NCBI GenBank assembly: GCA_018267955.1 | Contig: JAFDXL010000005.1 | Location: 124,001 to 188,000 of the forward strand | DNA: 64,000 bases | Direction of reading: 5' to 3' | From: Bacteroidota bacterium | GTDB taxonomy: Bacteria > Bacteroidota > Bacteroidia > Chitinophagales > Chitinophagaceae | Part shown: positions 61,501 through 64,000 of the stretch, one piece after another | How positions within the stretch are numbered: position 1 is the stretch's first letter | Layout: the number at the start of each line of letters is the position of its first letter | Position numbers and translations under genes: made by a program | Notes under the pieces: generated by a model | The model's database searches: none | The model's input: only the letters and a program-made list of their open reading frames with translations | Told to the model about the DNA's origin: nothing

Positions 61501-64000
61501 CGATGGCAGCCTCGATTGAACAGCCAGCTTAACATCTTTAATGGATTTGCCATTTGCTTCACTAGCATTCAGTAGCATATAATTATAGCCACCCGATTGA
61601 TAACCCTGTACATCTGTAATACCTACTGTATCTATAACACGCAGCGTATTCAGATAAGCATCCATATTGGCAACAGTACTGCCTGACGGGAACCTTATTT
61701 TGAAATGCGCAATATTCTTTTTAATAACCATCGAATCAGAAACCGCGCATGTTTGCAGTGCTGTACTAAAATTATTAAAATCAAAGTTTACATTATTGCG
61801 ATAGTTAAACATGTTCGTAAAGAACGTCTCAAAATATGGATGGCCTACTTTTATATTCAACGCCTCAGCGGTGGTAATAACATCTTTTGCAAGCGGAATA
61901 AACTCGCGACAGGATACCCCGTTCAGGTAATCCAGGCGATCTTTCTCCATCATATTGTAGTCACTGTTTTCATTAAACGCGCTAAGGAAATAGGTAAAGT
62001 CTCGATTAACACCATTCCTATCACCCTTGAAATTCAACATTGTAGTATTCCTGTTGGCAAAACTACCAGACACCTTACTGAATCCATAAACATTATAGAG
62101 GGATGTTGTTTTAAAATTGCTGGTATGTGAGATAAGGTTCGTACCAAAATCGCTATGGAGTGCATTGGTATCGTTTTTTGTCGGGTACAGATAATAAGAC
62201 TGCTCGGGCCCTGTTTTACCGATGGCAAATTTGAGCTTTACAGCATTAGCGTAAGCCAGCGTAGTTTTTGTAATATCCACTTTAACTGTCGTAGTACAAT
62301 TCGTAGGTGTCAGCGTAGCGCCTAATGCCTTTGCTATATTCTGTTGAAATGGATGCGCGTCGCATAGCGACATAGAAACACTCATAGTGCTTAGCGATCC
62401 TGAAATAAAGTCAAGTATCTGGTTAGTATCAAAGAATGTCGCTAAATCCTGGTAATAAAGAGGGCTATATTGCAGTAGTCCCAGTTCCACGTAATCAGCA
62501 GATGCCCTTGTTATTTTCTTTAGATCAACAATACCTGCATTACAGAGATCATTGGTAGCAATACCAACACTTGTCATAATGCTGGTAAGGCTATCATATG
62601 TTAATGTTGTGATACTATGGCCATGCAAACAAAACCTGTTTCGAATAGTATCTTTCAACTCATCGATCTTTGCCTGCGTCACATTACACGTAGCTAGTGT
62701 ATTTCCAATATAATCTACCAATTCCCGGCAAGAAACAGAATCTCCACTTTTCAGGTTATTTACGTCATTTGCTGTAATGCTGTCGGGTGTGCTCAAAAAT
62801 GTGCCAAATGACTTGGTTACTGGTGTTCCCGTTCTTGTAGTAACAGAATCTATTCCGTTTGCCAGCATAGTATTGTCATCCAGGCCTGATTCAGAGGTAT
62901 CACGGCTTAAATCATGCAACCTCAAATTTCCGCACGGTCCACATCCTCCGTCTAATAAACGCATTTTTTCTGCTAATCTTGCTTCACGATTAGAGACGTA
63001 TAAATCTATCAGGTTTCTGAAATATTCTTCTTTCAAGTTATCCGGATAAGTAGCGATATCGGCAGCAGTCATACCGCTATTAATATCATTACACACAGAT
63101 TCAATCATCGGCATCTCACTACCGCAAACGGTTTTCTGAAACGCTTCATCATCTATATTATTACTGTCACCGGCAGTTTTAGAAAGTTCATTGTAAGAAA
63201 GAAATGGATAGGTATATAACGGATCATTATTTACCAGGTCGGCCAGGTATGCTACCCCGGTAGATGTATATGCGGATACCGAGTTCATAGAGCTCAGAAC
63301 TTTGGCATATGGGTTATTCAAAAGGCCACATAGTTTCAGCTTACAATAGTCAGGATGGAGAGGTAATAATGCTGCGCCAACAGAATCATTAAATATCTCG
63401 ATCAGTTTTTGAGGATTGGTTTGTTTCAGATTATACGTCTTGCCACCAACCACTACATTGTCTTGGATACTATCGGCCTGGTATAAATATCTATCTTGCC
63501 CCTGTGCATAGCTGAATATAGAATTGGTTGTACCTGATAAGAACTGATTACCGGTGGTGGCATTGTATTGGCCATACTTAGCACGCGGATACATCTCCTT
63601 TATCATAGACAGCCTCAAATTGCCGCAAGGGTCATTAACACTTGTACACGGGAATTGAGCTTTTAGAAATTCTTCTTTCAGGAATTGGTCGAAACTTTTA
63701 TAACATCCCCCTGTAGTTTCCAGGTATTGATCTACAGATGCATTCAGATCATCCAGTTCAATGTAGGAAAGCTTATTCCAAAGATGATTCCCTTTAAACA
63801 GATAAGCAGCACTGTCTTTAGCAAATGACAGATTGGTCAGGGTGGTAACACCTACGCCGCCTAATGCTCCATCCTGCTGTAGTTTAATATTACCGCAGTT
63901 ATCAACCACTTCATAGAAATAATGGATCTTAGGCATAAGGCCTACCGAAATCGTAGAGCATGGCTTAAAAGGAACATACTCTATCTTGTATTGAAATGTA
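55531..64000 (-). CDS. Giant RHS/YD-repeat protein with C-terminal toxin tip, 5' end outside window
   Basis: The frame stays open to the right edge; a Met at 63,936 would give 2,801 residues, but 21 more in-frame codons lie upstream without a stop, so the true start is outside. The first ~1,200 visible residues are secreted-protein-like, with three CGN[LI][RK]L motifs (Cys14, Cys104, Cys335 counted from 63,936). YD repeats follow (YYYDMAGNLVKT, YDLMGRVMLS, YLYDNLSRV-like FLYDNLSRV, YDATGNLTKDL, FTYDAMGNRQTK), ending with NHLGNVQATI, the DSRLGRRWNLDPKP hallmark (about 2,520) and NPLMMSDPYGD. The last ~250 residues are the variable tip, which I do not recognise. RHS proteins wrap and deliver toxic tips to neighbours. 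The next gene is the immunity candidate. Confidence 0.9.
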   Translation of the reverse strand, partial: TFQYKIEYVPFKPCSTISVGLMPKIHYFYEVVDNCGNIKLQQDGALGGVGVTTLTNLSFAKDSAAYLFKGNHLWNKLSYIELDDLNASVDQYLETTGGCYKSFDQFLKEEFLKAQFPCTSVNDPCGNLRLSMIKEMYPRAKYGQYNATTGNQFLSGTTNSIFSYAQGQDRYLYQADSIQDNVVVGGKTYNLKQTNPQKLIEIFNDSVGAALLPLHPDYCKLKLCGLLNNPYAKVLSSMNSVSAYTSTGVAYLADLVNNDPLYTYPFLSYNELSKTAGDSNNIDDEAFQKTVCGSEMPMIESVCNDINSGMTAADIATYPDNLKEEYFRNLIDLYVSNREARLAEKMRLLDGGCGPCGNLRLHDLSRDTSESGLDDNTMLANGIDSVTTRTGTPVTKSFGTFLSTPDSITANDVNNLKSGDSVSCRELVDYIGNTLATCNVTQAKIDELKDTIRNRFCLHGHSITTLTYDSLTSIMTSVGIATNDLCNAGIVDLKKITRASADYVELGLLQYSPLYYQDLATFFDTNQILDFISGSLSTMSVSMSLCDAHPFQQNIAKALGATLTPTNCTTTVKVDITKTTLAYANAVKLKFAIGKTGPEQSYYLYPTKNDTNALHSDFGTNLISHTSNFKTTSLYNVYGFSKVSGSFANRNTTMLNFKGDRNGVNRDFTYFLSAFNENSDYNMMEKDRLDYLNGVSCREFIPLAKDVITTAEALNIKVGHPYFETFFTNMFNYRNNVNFDFNNFSTALQTCAVSDSMVIKKNIAHFKIRFPSGSTVANMDAYLNTLRVIDTVGITDVQGYQSGGYNYMLLNASEANGKSIKDVKLAVQSRLPSGSVLTYLPYLNRDTVAMMLSSNFNPMGTGLLHTAFPAATIDSEAVNIYYFIPGCSTITASGKLIYMMRSITSNYDYNHYVDDIYKYVGSTAPMTTMFSHAESSVSPQYYDWQMTAWRNYMLTLPVSDHNAIVKGSKAEQFQTLSAASGGYSFSNSYFSYRNGMTPYYLNTLYIDHNGANPNYTYLVNMLFAFNGYTFPQYLFRNTGKASPVNNLVATGSETRGFKCADSTVFWINHFKADNQMVNVFVKLPDYLPLPRNAYALTDVRRGFDKDSVTYLNLTLIGQQGTKKDTLHCMAYTNLNLGKNYTIPSAFLTSLSQYETASSKFSNCETSKLNDIYISARIRHDRYKDSARQPIVEAFRQDIIKNVKEYFTIEGFDIKNGITLYYYDMAGNLVKTVPPAGVAELDVSGLHNDTINDFRNNNELTSPKVPAHTKPTIYRYNAQNKVIYANTPDGGVTTSRYDLMGRVMLSQNDKQKPNNEYTYFLYDNLSRVVETGVVYRGTVWTENYFVDTVQYHQFVSDIKKSYRKEVTVTMYDTASYKLTGAFTKQPPQENLKNRVSCTKYFDAVGGNVDASKDTTYTNAMHYSYDVSGNVKTLIHDMRLVTMNSFRFKRVDYEYDLYSGKVILLSYNRGSADQFYQKYKYDSDNRITDVYTSGNGIVWDRDGHYNYYDHGPLARTEVGEQRVQGIDYAYTINGWLKAINGVQNAPQADMGKDGGTNMVMPQDVFSQRIDYFPGDYKAIKDSNIFRELPATPKALYNGNIAAIATSLAPFGSIYSKYFYDPLQRIDHADYSNYNYNYSTSVLTKTDVPDYASNYTYDKDGNLLALNRQGGTVSAAMNGGTAIPQQRMDSFTYRYTANTNRLRGLTDNAAATAYKIDIPPYNPVPTTDQYLYDATGNLTKDLVTGLTNIDWNSKGKVSSVTRLDGSKLCFTYDAMGNRQTKELVTYPASNKVSRDKTIYVRDATGNMLAVYEDKRDYDVQKLGWPWVFANYPLIMNPGDGSLQQGGLGYELATQIYNAHVQAPTGSFASLMMAMPQLSTYAADPMLLQNLVTTLPPASGLDLVKSMPDITRHALDPAEGMVPQPKLSAYLQPVMLSQNQDGLQTDIFTTLKATSDMLYNNVVMSIPASPEQKQNFPDDPSMLMAYKNMDVNQKLMITNNMAQSLTAENASILPDIKDVLLHAYSSTNTDPNFVMEIPNSEFVLDQLKQDANDYISWRYSQPGVSADSAAAPFVGNSVLASALTAVPAPDVLSLAQIMQTQFSAVIGMANTSGQTNTLLNSIIAVTRDGNTAIAQLYPWYRYSEVLQNQDLYLAEHHIYGSSRLGMQKYLPSQYHYSYGAGQNGGSSSEVDNLSISKPWYSLYGNDLFNPATYTTTLNTGTMSSANMGVTSHILGNRHYELPNHLGNVQATILDRVTPTLDQRNALTGYRSDISLANDYYPFGMLMPGRYISDTSGKCVTVSATVLVPQITRVDRWKTRPLAVEQYRWGATGTPTVGKLPKAASFADETIAVYYYNPLSMHANGTVLTLDTTETGQPRYIIDQDNEPSGMTAFMQIHADTNQAQQEFGFTLNLNPMTSAQWRVRQYTDSNGEAYEDAVPWMAVAGSGPQVAWIPINKNAVKAGGNTIMELRLSSAIGSAKLSNTTEALLPYIYITSWVPETRLARVCDDKDNYRFGYNTQEKVNEIAGIGNHLTATYWEMDSRLGRRWNLDPKPNVSSSNYSVDGNNPLMMSDPYGDKEYRSIAQFERQNKGKTWEKDRGAGDWLRSDRKSWNKNSTGRNNRFAAANEYNITQSGGSSEYTNLEQRKAFYTWFQDATDDRGFQTRWAGGAAQAVDKLEFIEGTSGSLLSIPYIYTSTSDGLSNPEIQDWVRAGNKLILDDIWKPLQSLYQGAPLTGNAAYRWDAQMLLKEQQIIDPSYWRLSNGSLTILENSLRQNYFSTYFFGKGAPFSGSSILSVKDRWVYGMTMMGYKVTEKDVPLPGKCSDK
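56463..56988 (-). repeat. Duplicated RHS segment, copy B (within the intact gene)
   Basis: Contains the 400-nt match to copy A (56,463-56,862), the 106 bases absent from copy A, and the last matching bases to 56,988. Confidence 0.9.

Noticed and set aside
31669..64000. A second copy of the ssrA 3' end as right attachment site
   Set aside because: Reading by eye found no convincing repeat of the T-arm/acceptor sequence; a short or diverged core cannot be excluded, so no right junction is called.
1..64000. CRISPR arrays, insertion sequences, prophage structural genes, tRNA or rRNA genes
   Set aside because: No regularly spaced repeats, transposases, phage head or tail genes, or other stable RNAs besides tmRNA were seen.

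Overview
The window comes from a Bacteroidota genome, probably a Chitinophagales relative. The pointers are: a tmRNA whose tag reads GESNFAMAA, repeated matches to the Bacteroidota promoter (TTTG, about 19-20 nt, then TAnnTTTG), a DUF3098 protein, an IntDOT-like tyrosine recombinase, a Bacteroidota-style Wzc/Wza pair and a giant RHS/YD-repeat protein. The phylum is well supported; the family is an inference.

Region 1 (1-19,065) is a surface-polysaccharide locus, mostly on the minus strand and running off the left edge. It holds an acyl-transfer cassette (carrier protein, AMP-forming ligase, GNAT, hexapeptide transferase), five glycosyltransferases including a GT11 fucosyltransferase, an acyltransferase-3, a Wzm/Wzt ABC exporter, GDP-fucose synthesis (gmd, fcl), an asparagine-synthase-like amidotransferase and a Wzc-type tyrosine kinase with a Tyr-Gly tail. 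The outer-membrane exporter Wza is divergent from wzc. The product is probably a fucose-containing, acylated surface glycan.

Region 2 (19,283-31,208) is ordinary chromosome: an outer-membrane barrel, DUF3098, ftsX, an arginase-fold protein, hflX, DUF2461, dxr, rseP, an MBOAT/SGNH polysaccharide acetylation pair and a histone-deacetylase-like hydrolase. Many units end in clear hairpin terminators.

Region 3 (31,304-54,479) starts with ssrA (tmRNA), whose 3' end appears to be the attachment site of an island. A tyrosine integrase follows, preceded by two inverted repeats. Next comes an A+T-rich cluster of defence-type genes: a PD-(D/E)XK nuclease, a TIR-like/PD-(D/E)XK fusion, a 2TM protein with a GAF-like region, an OLD nuclease and an Mrr-nSTAND NTPase. 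After a 559-nt gap comes a compact six-gene plus-strand unit: sbcD, sbcC, an OLD/TOPRIM nuclease, a UvrD-like helicase (together a Gabija/class 2 OLD-like pair), a DUF4209-like protein with a HEPN RxxxxH motif, and a PLD-nuclease/SF2-helicase fusion. This DNA-end-processing operon is the best candidate for an undescribed system. The right end of the island was not found.

Region 4 (54,566-64,000) is a polymorphic-toxin locus. A giant RHS protein, cut by the right edge, carries an unrecognised C-terminal tip, followed 6 nt later by a small membrane protein (candidate immunity protein). A truncated duplicate of the RHS tail carries a 106-bp microhomology deletion.
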